Source: Bradyrhizobium sp. (lineage in GTDB: Bacteria > Pseudomonadota > Alphaproteobacteria > Rhizobiales > Xanthobacteraceae). From it: a stretch of DNA of 64,000 nucleotides. The notes under the pieces were generated by a model. That model did no database searches and was not told the DNA's origin. It saw only the letters and a list, made by a program, of their open reading frames with translations. Shown one piece after another: positions 43,492-52,873 of the stretch (positions are counted from its first letter, which is position 1; every line of letters starts with the position of its first letter). The stretch lies in contig NZ_JACRAW010000097.1 in assembly GCF_016213215.1 (NCBI RefSeq), positions 62,001 through 126,000 on the forward strand. The letters run 5' to 3'. Position numbers and translations under genes: made by a program.

Positions 43492-45900
43492 ATGACGCAT
43501 TTGCTTCGTCTAGTTCGTTATAAGTTCCGGTTTCAGGTTGCGGCTTCCCTCGTGGTCGCGGCACTGGTCAGCGGCTGCGGCTCGCCCGAGGACCGCGCGC
43601 AATCCCATTACGAAAGCGGGATGGCGCTCATCGCCAAGAAGGATGATCTCAACGCCCGTTTGGAGCTTCTGAAGGCCGTCAAATACAAGAGCGACAAGGT
43701 CGAGGTCTGGCGGGCTCTTGCCGGGATCGACGAGCGTACCAAGGCGAACTCGCTTTTCCTGGACCTGCGCCGCATCGTCGAGCTCGATCCGAATGACCTT
43801 GGTGCAAGATTGAAGCTTGCGCGCATCATGCTCGCCGGCGGCGCCGCCGAGGCGGCTCTGAAGGTGGTGGACGCGGCCAATGAAGGGGACAAGCCGAGTG
43901 CCGCGCTTCATGCCTTGCGGGCGATGATTCTCCTCAGGACGAGGGATACCGGCGGCGCTGTTCGCGAAGCGCAACGCGCGTTGGAGATTGATCCTGGTAA
44001 CGTGGACGCCGTCACCTTGCTGGCATCCAGGAAGCTCTCGGACCGGGATGTTGACGCAGCCCTGAAGCTTCTGGATTCTCTGCCAAAGGACGTCGCGACG
44101 ACCGAAGTTCGCGTGCCGCTGCTGAAGGCAGAAATCTTCGCCCGAAAAGGCGACCTGCCGAAGTCGGAACAGATCATTCGCACCCTGGTATCCGAGCATC
44201 CTCAGGAGCCCAGCTATCAAACTCAGCTGCTTCGCATCCTGATCGCTCAGCGCAAGCTTGATGATGCGGAGAAGGAGATCAGAAAGAAGGTCGAAGCCGC
44301 CAAAGGCAGCAAGGCAGTCCTCGAACTCGTCGGCTTTCTGAATTCCTTCCGGGGCGCCGACGCCGCACGCGCGGAGCTTGAGGCGCGAATAAAGGCCGGC
44401 GGCGACGTTTTCGACTATCAGATCGCGCGGGCCGAACTGGATACGGTTCAGAACCGGACCGCCGAAGCAAGGCAGGTCCTGCAAAAGCTCGCAACGGAAG
44501 CGGCGAGCCCTGAAAGGCAGGTCGCGGCGAAGCTCAAGCTTGCCCAACTGGAGCTCGGCAAGGGCGATCGGCAATCCGCCGAGACGCTCATTTCGGAAAT
44601 CTTGTCCAAGGACCGCCGCAACGGAGGTGCCCTCCGGCTGCGCGCGGCGCTCAGCGTCGACAAGGGGCAGACGGATAGCGCGATCGCCGATCTGCGCGAG
44701 GCGCTCAACGATCAGCCCAAGTCGCCGGAACTGCTGCTCATGCTGGCGCTTGCCTATGAACGGGCCGACAAGAATGAACTTGCCGACCGTCAATATGCAG
44801 ACGCGCTGAAATGGTCCAACCTGAACCCGGAGGTCGCTCTTCGATACGTGGCGTTTCTCCAACGCAGGAAGAATGCCGCCCGTGCCGAGGACGTGCTGAC
44901 CGAGGTTGCAAACCGCAATTCGAATAATCTGCAGGTCTTGTCATCGTTGGCTCAAGTGCGCTTGAGCCGCCAGAACTGGCCTGGGGCTTTGGCCGTGGCC
45001 GATGCGCTTCCCCCCAGCAAGGAAGCTCGCGTGCTGGCGGGTGAAATCAGGGCTGCGGCCCTCGAGGGGCAGAACAAGTTCGATGAAAGCATTGCGGCCC
45101 TCGAGGAAGCCCACAGGGCGGTGCCCGAGGCGGCGCAGCCGGTGATTGCGCTCGCCTCGGCCTATGTGCGACGGGGAAGGGCCGATCAGGCGACGGCTCT
45201 GCTGCAAGACATGAACAAGCGTTACCCCGGAAACGCTCGGCTGCTCGTGCTGCTCGGGCAGACCGAACTTGCCCAAAAGAAGGACGAGGCGGCACTGGCC
45301 GACTTCAAGGAAGCGATCTCACGACAGCCGAAAGACCCGGTGGGATACAGTGCATTGTCCGAGTACTACATCCGCAATAAGAATTTCGATGCTGCTGAAA
45401 AGGTCGTGCAGGCCGCACTCAAGGAGATCCCGGGAAGTCTCGGTTTTCGGCTCTCGTTGGCAAGTCTTCAAATCCTGAAGGGCAACAACGAAGGCGCCAT
45501 AGCCGAGTATGAAGCGATCTTGAAGGAGCAGCCTCAATCCCTCGTCGCGGCGAACAACTTGGTCAGTCTGATCCTCGATCATCGTTCAGACAAGGAAAGT
45601 CTGGAGAAGGCGTTTTCGCTCTCCGAGGCTCTCAAGGATTCGAATCTACCTCAGTTTCAGGATACGTTGGGGTGGGCTCGCTACAAGCAGGGCGACCTGA
45701 AGGGAGCGATTTCAGCATTGGAAACGGCCGCCGCCAAGGCCTCAAATCTGTCTGCTGTTCACTACCATCTGGGGATGACGTATGCGGCGGCAGGGCAGGC
45801 TGAGAAGGCCGCGCTGGAGCTGAAGAAGGCGTTTGATCTGGAGCCGGAAGGAACGCCGCTGAAGGAAAGCATTCGCGCCGCGATGAAGTCCAAGGGCTAG
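43492..45900 (+). CDS. prsT: PEP-CTERM-system TPR-repeat lipoprotein (PrsT-like)
   Basis: This 802-residue protein has a lipoprotein signal with the lipobox LVSGC (Cys29) and about 15-20 tandem tetratricopeptide repeats (typical units contain ALEIDPGNVDAVTLLASRKL and AEYEAILKEQPQSLVAANNL). This architecture and its place beside exosortase-system genes match PrsT of PEP-CTERM/exosortase loci. It probably sits in the outer membrane or at the periplasmic face of the envelope as a scaffold for EPS secretion, similar to BcsC or AlgK repeats. The gene starts 53 bases after the WecG-STAS gene. Confidence 0.85.
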   Translation: MTHLLRLVRYKFRFQVAASLVVAALVSGCGSPEDRAQSHYESGMALIAKKDDLNARLELLKAVKYKSDKVEVWRALAGIDERTKANSLFLDLRRIVELDPNDLGARLKLARIMLAGGAAEAALKVVDAANEGDKPSAALHALRAMILLRTRDTGGAVREAQRALEIDPGNVDAVTLLASRKLSDRDVDAALKLLDSLPKDVATTEVRVPLLKAEIFARKGDLPKSEQIIRTLVSEHPQEPSYQTQLLRILIAQRKLDDAEKEIRKKVEAAKGSKAVLELVGFLNSFRGADAARAELEARIKAGGDVFDYQIARAELDTVQNRTAEARQVLQKLATEAASPERQVAAKLKLAQLELGKGDRQSAETLISEILSKDRRNGGALRLRAALSVDKGQTDSAIADLREALNDQPKSPELLLMLALAYERADKNELADRQYADALKWSNLNPEVALRYVAFLQRRKNAARAEDVLTEVANRNSNNLQVLSSLAQVRLSRQNWPGALAVADALPPSKEARVLAGEIRAAALEGQNKFDESIAALEEAHRAVPEAAQPVIALASAYVRRGRADQATALLQDMNKRYPGNARLLVLLGQTELAQKKDEAALADFKEAISRQPKDPVGYSALSEYYIRNKNFDAAEKVVQAALKEIPGSLGFRLSLASLQILKGNNEGAIAEYEAILKEQPQSLVAANNLVSLILDHRSDKESLEKAFSLSEALKDSNLPQFQDTLGWARYKQGDLKGAISALETAAAKASNLSAVHYHLGMTYAAAGQAEKAALELKKAFDLEPEGTPLKESIRAAMKSKG

Positions 45901-45906
45901 GTCAGA

Positions 45907-47145
45907 CTAGTTGCCGGAGGGCAACAGGACGAAGTTGTGGGTCACGGCGAACAGAAGGCTGTGCGAGTCGGCGGGCGAGGTTCCTGATACCGTGGGCGTG
46001 CCGGTCACGGGATCGATGATCGTCCCTCCCGTGCTCGCGAAGCGATGCTGGTAGCGGTACGTGAGCTGGGTCAGCCATTCCCGAGTCAGAGTTCGGCTAT
46101 AGGTCGCTGAGGCCGATGCGTAATCCGTGGTCGTGGTGGCAATCTGCCGGTTGCCGCTGGCGGAAAACGACAGCGACGAGCGGCTGTTAACCTGGTGATT
46201 CAAACTTGCCGTAATCGAATCCCGCTTGATCATCGAGCCAACGATGCTCGGTCCGACGGACTGGCTGGCTACAACAGTGAGGGTCGTGGTCTTCAGCATC
46301 CTGTAGGTGAGAACGGCGTCGCCGATCCAGTCATATACCGCGTTCGAAACCGGCGTGGCTGACACGATCCCGCCAATGGGGGATGTCGACACTCCGCCTT
46401 TGGTGACGAGGGCTGCCGCGCCAATGTTTCCGCGGAAGGACAGTACAGGTGAGAGCGTGGCATCGATCCCGACCTGTTCGCGATAGATCTGGTTGCGCGT
46501 GTTGAATGCGTTGTCGAATTCAAGCAGTTCCGCTTCGGAGGAAAAACTGAGCGAGGCGACGGAACTTAAGGAATGGCGCCAACTTCCCCTCACCAACGTG
46601 TCGGTGAACGGAATGCCGCCGCTCGAGGGCTCGTAGCTGGTGCGGGTTGAGGTGGCAAACAGGCTCACCCTATCCAAAGCGCTCAGCGATCGATCGATGC
46701 CACCGCTGGCGGTCAACCTGTCGAGGAAGCCGCCCACATTCGTTGAAATGCCAAGATCATTCAAAATCGCGAGCGCGGTGCTTTGTTGCCTCCAGGCTGC
46801 TTCAATGAACTCCCGATCCGACTTGATCTTCCCGTTCTGTTCGTAATGAGCTCTGAAGCCGTAGTTCAGGAATTCCGACGGCCGTCCATCGACGGCAGGT
46901 CCCCAATATTTCTTGTAGCTGCCGTCGCCATCGAGAATGAATTTCGATGTAGGGGTTCTGGCTTCCGCGCTGGTGGTCAGGGTGGAATAGGACCCAAGCG
47001 CCGCCATGGGCGTAGGGCTCAGAAACTGATTGCTGTTGAACTCGACACTTTGGCTTTCAGATGTCTTGATCGACCAATCGAGTCCGAATGCCACCGACGG
47101 CGTCATGCCGGTGCATAGCGAGACCGCGATGGCAATTCTTTTCAC
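45907..47145 (-). CDS. Outer-membrane beta-barrel protein of the EPS/exosortase locus
   Basis: This 412-residue protein has a signal peptide (about 20 residues, cleaved near VAFG) and alternating beta strands to the end, for instance LTREWLTQLTYRYQHRF, closing with an aromatic-poor end FAVTHNFVLLPSGN. It resembles the outer-membrane proteins encoded in PEP-CTERM loci (TIGR03016-like). It is convergent with prsT and lies 34 bases after the Wza-like gene in the same direction. It is a candidate outer-membrane channel for the polymer. Confidence 0.7.
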   Translation of the reverse strand: MKRIAIAVSLCTGMTPSVAFGLDWSIKTSESQSVEFNSNQFLSPTPMAALGSYSTLTTSAEARTPTSKFILDGDGSYKKYWGPAVDGRPSEFLNYGFRAHYEQNGKIKSDREFIEAAWRQQSTALAILNDLGISTNVGGFLDRLTASGGIDRSLSALDRVSLFATSTRTSYEPSSGGIPFTDTLVRGSWRHSLSSVASLSFSSEAELLEFDNAFNTRNQIYREQVGIDATLSPVLSFRGNIGAAALVTKGGVSTSPIGGIVSATPVSNAVYDWIGDAVLTYRMLKTTTLTVVASQSVGPSIVGSMIKRDSITASLNHQVNSRSSLSFSASGNRQIATTTTDYASASATYSRTLTREWLTQLTYRYQHRFASTGGTIIDPVTGTPTVSGTSPADSHSLLFAVTHNFVLLPSGN

Positions 47146-47179
47146 AGCAGGTTTCGTTTCTGAACAGCTTTAGCTTCCT

Positions 47180-47764
47180 TCAGTCAAAAAGCCCTCGTTC
47201 GGGAACGACGATCACGTCACCAGCCCGAAGCATGATGTTGCCCTCGAGATCGGCGCCGGCCTCATAGGCTCTGTAGTTGAAGACAAAGATTGTCTCATCG
47301 CCGGTAGGTGCTCGGCGGCGCACCTGGATACGACGTTTGGCGGCGAATGGACCAATTCCGCCCGCTAGCGCGATCCCCTGCATCAGCGTGGTCGGCTGTC
47401 GAACGACGTAGGAGCCGGGCCTGAGGACCTCGCCGGTAATGAAGATCTTCGGCTTCAGGTCTTCTTCGGGGACATCCTTAGGCGCATTCGCCAGCGCAAC
47501 CGTGACGTCAAGTGCTTCGTCCTTGTAATTGGGCTTTAGCTTGGACTTGAGGATGTTCTCAACGGCGAGAGGTGTCAGTCCGCGGGCCCTGATGTGCCCA
47601 GCCAGGGGAAACGCGATCTCGCCAAGAGGATCCACCACGACCGTTCGGTCCAACTTTGGATCCTGCAATACCGTGATCGATAACGCGTCGCCGGGTTTGA
47701 GCGTTTGGGCACCAGCGGCCGAAATACAGAACCCGAGACACAACAAAGCAAACAGGGTCCGCAT
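47180..47764 (-). CDS. Wza-type polysaccharide export protein
   Basis: This 194-residue protein has a signal peptide (MRTLFALLCLGFCISAAGA), a polysaccharide export domain (LKPGDALSITVLQDPKLDRT, VVVDPLGEIAFPLAGHI) and an SLBB-like domain (KIFITGEVLRPGSYVVR, IALAGGIGPFA). It is short, as in exosortase-linked export proteins, and lacks the Cys of a lipobox. I chose ATG 47764 because GGAGGGG lies six bases upstream. It probably forms the periplasmic/outer-membrane export ring with the Wzz-like protein. Confidence 0.87.
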   Translation of the reverse strand: MRTLFALLCLGFCISAAGAQTLKPGDALSITVLQDPKLDRTVVVDPLGEIAFPLAGHIRARGLTPLAVENILKSKLKPNYKDEALDVTVALANAPKDVPEEDLKPKIFITGEVLRPGSYVVRQPTTLMQGIALAGGIGPFAAKRRIQVRRRAPTGDETIFVFNYRAYEAGADLEGNIMLRAGDVIVVPERGLFD

Positions 47765-47905
47765 GCCCATCCCCTCCAAACAACAAAGCGAGCCAAATCG
47801 AGCCTTTAGCGTTCTGCTCAGGCTCCAACGTCCCCACCGGCCCCAACGTGTGAGTCTGACAGGGACCGTAGTGGGTTTCAGCTAGCCGAGGAACCCCGGC
47901 AAAAA

Positions 47906-48724
47906 TTATCTCACCGGAAAAATGCTGTACTGTTGCTTGTCTGCAATAACGTCGCGAACCAGTTTATCCGAGATAACGCGTTGGTCGTTGGCGAAGCCAT
48001 AGACCAGGGCCGTATCGCACAAGATATTGATTATTCGTGGGATTCCGCCGCTTGCTTTGGCAATCAGGGCTGCGGCTTCCTGGGTGAACAAAGGCCGACG
48101 TGCCCCCACGGCATGAAGGCGAAAAGCCATATAATTCGCGACCTCACCATAATCGAGCGCCTTTAAATGGAAGTCCGATGAAATCCTTTGGGCAAATTGG
48201 TGCAGCTTGGGCATCAACAACAGGTCGCGGAGCTGCGGCTGCCCGACCAGAATCAGCTGCAGTATCTGGGATTTGTCGGCATTGATGTTTGAGAGCATGC
48301 GCAGATGCTCGAGCGCTTCCGGCGCGAGGTTTTGCGCCTCGTCGATGATTAATATCGTCCGTCTTCCATTGGCGTATTGCCCGTACAGAAAATCATGCAA
48401 GCGCTTGAAAAGGTAGGGGTAATCTCCCTCGAAAGGCTGCCCCACCGACATCAGGATCCATTGCAGGAGCTCCTGGCGCCCCTCAGGCGAGTTCGAGATC
48501 AGTCCTACCGTAATACCGGCGCTCACCTTCTGCAGCAAATGGCGTACGAGGGTAGTCTTTCCTGATCCGATCTCGCCAGTAATGACTGTGAAGCCGGCAT
48601 TGTTCATGACGCCGAACTCCAGCATCGTAAACGCCATCGAATGCATCTTGCCCCAGTAGATCAGGTCCGGGTCCGGAAGAATCGAAAACGGCTTCTCCCG
48701 TAGCTGATAGAACGCCTCGTACAT
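47906..48724 (-). CDS. Exosortase-locus secretion ATPase (ExeA/GspA-like AAA)
   Basis: This 272-residue AAA ATPase begins MYEAFYQLREKPFSILPDP, has Walker A GEIGSGKT (about residues 50-57), Walker B ILIIDEAQNL and sensor region LVGQPQLRDLL. The N terminus and length match the ATPase subfamily of PEP-CTERM loci (TIGR03015, related to ExeA). It has no C-terminal peptidoglycan-binding domain. The gene is divergent from the chain-length gene with a 265-base AT-rich region between (containing TTAACAAAAAACTTAAATTG at 48848-48867) that should hold both promoters. Confidence 0.88.
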   Translation of the reverse strand: MYEAFYQLREKPFSILPDPDLIYWGKMHSMAFTMLEFGVMNNAGFTVITGEIGSGKTTLVRHLLQKVSAGITVGLISNSPEGRQELLQWILMSVGQPFEGDYPYLFKRLHDFLYGQYANGRRTILIIDEAQNLAPEALEHLRMLSNINADKSQILQLILVGQPQLRDLLLMPKLHQFAQRISSDFHLKALDYGEVANYMAFRLHAVGARRPLFTQEAAALIAKASGGIPRIINILCDTALVYGFANDQRVISDKLVRDVIADKQQYSIFPVR

Positions 48725-48989
48725 CGCAATCCCTTGGCCAGAAGCCTATTATAAACTCAATTCGCGTAAATACTTAGGGTGTGCTTGGGAATCTGCGAGC
48801 TTCGTAAACGTCCGCAGCCGATTTCGACTGGCTCATGCATGAAACCATTAACAAAAAACTTAAATTGAACTTCCGCCTGGCAACTATTCGTTAAAGGTCA
48901 TCTAGGTTCGATGGTAAGAGTTGAGCAGGTCTCGTTCAACCTGCTGTGCGGGCAGGTGTCTCGCCGGCCGCTGTTTGGAAGACGGACGC

Positions 48990-50327
48990 ATGCTGCAAAA
49001 GCTAAGTTTGGAGAACGATTTTGAAGCCGTGCAGGAGGATCGAAGTCATCTGCTCCGGCCGGCTTTCTATTGGGACGTATTCCAGCGGCGCTGGCTGTAT
49101 TTTGTGCTCCCATTCGTCCTTATCGCGACCGTCGGCGGGATTGCTGCTTTGCTCTGGCCCGCCACCTACCGGTCAGAAGGCAAGGTTCTTGTCCAGTCGC
49201 AACAGATTCCCTCGGAATTAGTCAGGCCTACGGTCACGAACGCGGCGCAGGAGCGCATCCAGGTCATCGAGCAGCGCACGATGACGCGCGACAACCTCAT
49301 TGCCATTGCGGATAAATTTCAGCTCTTCCCGGAAAAGCGGGCATTGATGTCCGTGACCGAACTCGTCGAGCTCGTCAAGAAAAGCACCAAGATCGCGCCC
49401 GTGGACCTTGAATTGAACTTCAAGCAGCGAACGCGCGCGGAGAACCCGACCATCGTCTTTTCCGTCGGGTTCGAGTACGGCAATCCCGCCGTCGCCGCCC
49501 GTGTAGCCAACGAGCTCATGACCCGAATCCTGAACGAGGACCTTCGGGACCGGACCAGCCGCGCAACCGACACAACACGTTTTCTGGAGCGTGAAGTACA
49601 GAGACTTCAAACAGAAAATGCTGCCCTGGACGCAAAAATTGCCAAGCTGCGCGTGACGCAAGGGAAGCCGTCTTCGCCATCTGCGGACGCACCAACGAGC
49701 ACGCTGGGGCAGCTGAAAGCCGAGTTGATCCAAAAGAGTGCGCTTTATTCCGAGCGGCACCCGGGCATCCAGTCGCTGAAGCGTCAAATCGAAGCAATGG
49801 AGAAAGCAGCAGGCACTCCCGTCAGCGGTGATGCTGCGGTATCGGCGAGCCTCGATGCGCTCGTTGCCCAACAGGAGAGCCTGCAAAAGAGTCTCGATAC
49901 AGCAACCGCCAAGTTGATGGCGGCGCGTCTCGGAGAGAATCTTGAGAAGGACCAGCAATCGGAAAAACTGGAAGTGATCGAACAGCCGACCGTTCCTCAG
50001 GAGCCGGTCAAGCCCAATCGGCCCAAAGTAGCGGCCCTTGCATTAGCTCTCGCGTTTGCGGCGGGTGCGGGCCTGACATTCTTGGTCGAAATTTCCGACA
50101 AGGCAATTAGGCGAAGCAGTGATCTCTTGTCCGTTGTCGATCACAGACTGGTCGTCTCGATTCCCTACATTGTGACGAGCGCAGAAGCGCATCTCCGAAA
50201 ACGCCAGACGATTTTCATCAGGTCTGCTTTTGCATTAGCCCTGGTCGGACTGCTGATCGGGGCATACCTTTTCTTACCTCCGCTGGATCTCGTTCTGGCC
50301 AAACTGCGCGTAGGACTATTCCGGTAA
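48990..50327 (+). CDS. Chain-length determinant protein (Wzz/GumC-like)
   Basis: This 445-residue protein has a membrane helix near residues 28-50 (LYFVLPFVLIATVGGIAALLW region), a long periplasmic coiled-coil stretch (about 180-310), the proline-rich motif EQPTVPQEPVKPNRPK and a second membrane helix, then an additional C-terminal one. These are features of exosortase-linked Wzz proteins, which control polymer length. ATG 48990 has GGAAGACGG upstream and is preferred to an earlier start at 48921 that adds a Cys- and Arg-rich lead. The autokinase gene follows after 15 bases. Confidence 0.88.
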   Translation: MLQKLSLENDFEAVQEDRSHLLRPAFYWDVFQRRWLYFVLPFVLIATVGGIAALLWPATYRSEGKVLVQSQQIPSELVRPTVTNAAQERIQVIEQRTMTRDNLIAIADKFQLFPEKRALMSVTELVELVKKSTKIAPVDLELNFKQRTRAENPTIVFSVGFEYGNPAVAARVANELMTRILNEDLRDRTSRATDTTRFLEREVQRLQTENAALDAKIAKLRVTQGKPSSPSADAPTSTLGQLKAELIQKSALYSERHPGIQSLKRQIEAMEKAAGTPVSGDAAVSASLDALVAQQESLQKSLDTATAKLMAARLGENLEKDQQSEKLEVIEQPTVPQEPVKPNRPKVAALALALAFAAGAGLTFLVEISDKAIRRSSDLLSVVDHRLVVSIPYIVTSAEAHLRKRQTIFIRSAFALALVGLLIGAYLFLPPLDLVLAKLRVGLFR

Positions 50328-50342
50328 TCCAGGAGCTCGAAA

Positions 50343-51158
50343 GTGGATTCGATCAAACAGGCCATTGAGCTTGCGAGAGGCGCATCGACCGCACCCCGGC
50401 AGACTGCGAGCGCAAATTTCCGGACCTCTCTTCCCCAGGGTGGTGCTCCTGAGGCGCCAGTCAGAGACATGCGGCTCGATCCAAACCATCTCGATGCCAA
50501 CCGAATCGTTGCGCATGGTGCATCGGGCCAATCGGGCCGCTACTACGACATGCTGAGAACCCAGGTTCTGCAGGAGATGGACAAGAACAGTTGGCAGTTC
50601 TTGGCGGTGACCTCGCCGACAGCAGGATGCGGAAAAACTGTCACTGCTTGCAACCTGGCGATGAGTATCGCCCGCTTGCCGGAGCGGCCCGTGATGCTGG
50701 TGGATCTTGATCTGCGCAAGCCGACCATCGCGAATTATCTCGGACTGGATGGTACTGGCGGCGTGTTGAATGTTCTGGAAGGTCGAACCTCACTCTCATC
50801 GGCCGCTCTGCAGGCGAGAGTCGGCCCGAACAGTCTGGTGGTGCTACCTGGATCTGTACCCTCTCCGAATGCTTCGGAGTGGATGGCCTCTCAAGCCATG
50901 GCGATGTTGCTCGAGGCGATCAAGCGGGACTTCAGGTCGCGAATTGTGATATTCGATTTGCCGCCAATGCTGCTGGCCGATGACGTCATTTCGATTCTGC
51001 CCCGCATGGATGCGATGCTGCTCATCGCAGGCGTTGGAAGCACTTCTGTCGCCGATCTGAAGGAGTGCCAAAAGCACTTGCAGGGGACGCCGGTTGCCAG
51101 AGTCGTGGTTAACAAGGTCACCGAGACCACGGACTCTTACTGTTATGGCTATTATTAG
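50343..51158 (+). CDS. Tyrosine autokinase-like ATPase (CpsD/CapB type)
   Basis: This 271-residue protein has Walker A SPTAGCGKT (about residues 91-99), Walker A' VMLVDLDLRKP (117-127) and a late Walker B IVIFDLPPM. It ends in a short tyrosine cluster (YCYGYY), the classical autophosphorylation tail of BY-kinases. With the adjacent Wzz-like protein it would form a kinase/co-polymerase pair controlling EPS length. The start is GTG 50343, just after GGAGCTC. Its 3' end overlaps the convergent protease gene by 41 bases. Confidence 0.85.
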   Translation: MDSIKQAIELARGASTAPRQTASANFRTSLPQGGAPEAPVRDMRLDPNHLDANRIVAHGASGQSGRYYDMLRTQVLQEMDKNSWQFLAVTSPTAGCGKTVTACNLAMSIARLPERPVMLVDLDLRKPTIANYLGLDGTGGVLNVLEGRTSLSSAALQARVGPNSLVVLPGSVPSPNASEWMASQAMAMLLEAIKRDFRSRIVIFDLPPMLLADDVISILPRMDAMLLIAGVGSTSVADLKECQKHLQGTPVARVVVNKVTETTDSYCYGYY

Positions 51159-51861
51159 ATCGGAGCTCGCTATCGCCTGGTAGAAATTCAGCGATCTCGG
51201 ATGCCGGCACGAAGTATTTGGCTATGTCGTGGACTTCGGTCTTGCCATAACGTGTCCATGGTCGTGATCCGCTGATCTTTCGGCTCATGATGCCGAGCAG
51301 GCACCGGTGCTCAGAATCGAAAACTCCTGATCCAGAATTTCCGGTCCGGGCTACGTCTTCGATAGCGGTATTGAAACGACGAGCTCCGATCGGAATCCGT
51401 TCAGGCGCAATGACACTCGAACGAACGATTCCTCCCGGTACGACCGTCACGACCTGCTCGCCCGGCCAAGGTGGCTTTCGGCATAGCGACATTCGGCGCA
51501 AGCGCAGGCGCATGGGAAGCAGGTTCTCGTCAACCGACAACAGCGTCAGGTCCGTGCCGTCGAAACTTCCTTCCTTGACTGTTTGAGTCGGATACTCGGC
51601 GCGGGCGATCACCACTTTCGGGCGTGTCAACCATGCTCGCCCCACAACGTGGGCGGCAGTGATGAAGAGGCCCTTGCCCAGGTAGATCCCATATCCGGGC
51701 CACGGTTGTAACGGTGTCCGGTGGACGTTGACCGCATAAGCGAGCAGCGTCTCCTCGGCAAATTGCGCGGATGCGGGTTGTACGACTAGGGACAGGCAAA
51801 CGCAGGCACAGAGAAGACCGTAGCGCTTCGGAATTTGACTTCGTCGAAAATATCCGAGCAT
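51118..51861 (-). CDS. Secreted trypsin-like serine protease
   Basis: This 247-residue protein has a signal peptide (residues about 12-32, ending ASAQ) and a chymotrypsin-fold core. Candidate catalytic residues are His71 (FITAAHVV), Asp104 (FDGTDLTLLSVD) and Ser176 (TGNSGSGVFD). It is encoded antisense to the end of the autokinase gene (41-base overlap) inside the exosortase locus, and 60 bases downstream of epsI in the same direction. Its target is unknown; processing of PEP-CTERM or export proteins is one possibility. Confidence 0.8.
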   Translation of the reverse strand: MLGYFRRSQIPKRYGLLCACVCLSLVVQPASAQFAEETLLAYAVNVHRTPLQPWPGYGIYLGKGLFITAAHVVGRAWLTRPKVVIARAEYPTQTVKEGSFDGTDLTLLSVDENLLPMRLRLRRMSLCRKPPWPGEQVVTVVPGGIVRSSVIAPERIPIGARRFNTAIEDVARTGNSGSGVFDSEHRCLLGIMSRKISGSRPWTRYGKTEVHDIAKYFVPASEIAEFLPGDSELRSNNSHNSKSPWSR

Positions 51862-51921
51862 TTGCTTCCGGAGTAAAAGAATTGGCGACCAACTCCGATA
51901 TTCGGCCGAAGGTCGTTGTTG

Positions 51922-52623
51922 CTAAGATGCGCCGGTGAAGAACCTAAGTTCATCGGGAGGGATTGCCGCCAGCAGGTCACGAATGAACTGGTCCTGCAGC
52001 TTGAATGATTCCTCTCGCGATAGACCGATGGTTGATACTCTGATCAATGCACCATCCGGAATTTTTCCGCGTAGCCCATACTTTAACCGGCTGAGCTGGT
52101 GCTCAATGACGCCGTTGGATATGTCCTCGCCAACGCGCATCCAATAGCTGATTGGTTCAAAACGCGCCTCGCGCTCCGCTATTAGCTGCTTGACGTGAAT
52201 AGGCGGCGAGCCAGCTCTGTAAGTGAGCGCCGCATCAAGCTTGTTTGATATCCGGAAGCCGGCGGCGGTATAGCAGATTTCGGGCCGGTGAGCCTTGAGC
52301 CTGTAGTTCTGTACTGGTCCGTATGCGACCATCAGCATGACAACATGGCCTTGCCCGTCGGAATATCCCCGCCCGACCTCCTGACTGTATACCTTGCCTG
52401 CAAGCGGATCCGGCTGAACGTAGGCTTCGGGATCAACTGGCCTGATGGGGCTGATCTCGGGGATGACCTTCCAATTTCCAAACTGGCGAGGAATTACGTT
52501 CTCCAGGCTTGGAGCAGTGACGGTGCGCGCCATCAGCTCATGAGGGGCAAGGACCTTCGCCAAAATGGCCGTGCCGACGATAGCGGCGGATGCCAAAACA
52601 ATCTTAATGCGGTTCGATTTCAT
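51922..52623 (-). CDS. epsI: Exosortase-associated protein EpsI
   Basis: This 233-residue protein has one N-terminal membrane helix (IVLASAAIVGTAILAKVL) and the EpsI pattern: PRQFGNWKV, SQEVGRGYSDGQGHVVMLMV, the motif HRPEICYTAAGF with conserved Cys, and YWMRVGEDI. EpsI proteins are either free-standing, as here, or fused to exosortase. The role in EPS export is not settled. It is divergent from epsD. Confidence 0.88.
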   Translation of the reverse strand: MKSNRIKIVLASAAIVGTAILAKVLAPHELMARTVTAPSLENVIPRQFGNWKVIPEISPIRPVDPEAYVQPDPLAGKVYSQEVGRGYSDGQGHVVMLMVAYGPVQNYRLKAHRPEICYTAAGFRISNKLDAALTYRAGSPPIHVKQLIAEREARFEPISYWMRVGEDISNGVIEHQLSRLKYGLRGKIPDGALIRVSTIGLSREESFKLQDQFIRDLLAAIPPDELRFFTGAS

Positions 52624-52873
52624 ATATGGAAGTCTACAAGTTAACGGTTACTGAGAAAAGGCAGTCTAGGGAAGTTCAGCCAGCATTTCAGCGTGTAATC
52701 GGTGCTTTCGACATTAACATAAATCGAAAAAGCGGATCTCGGACGCTGGGCGGCCGCTCGACCGGGGCCTCGCAACCGGATACTCATAGTTGATTTTCGC
52801 TTTCCACCCGGGCAACGGGTCTTTTTAACCAGCAGTTTGTTTGTCGAGCGATGTCTGTAGATGGAGTTCAAGG

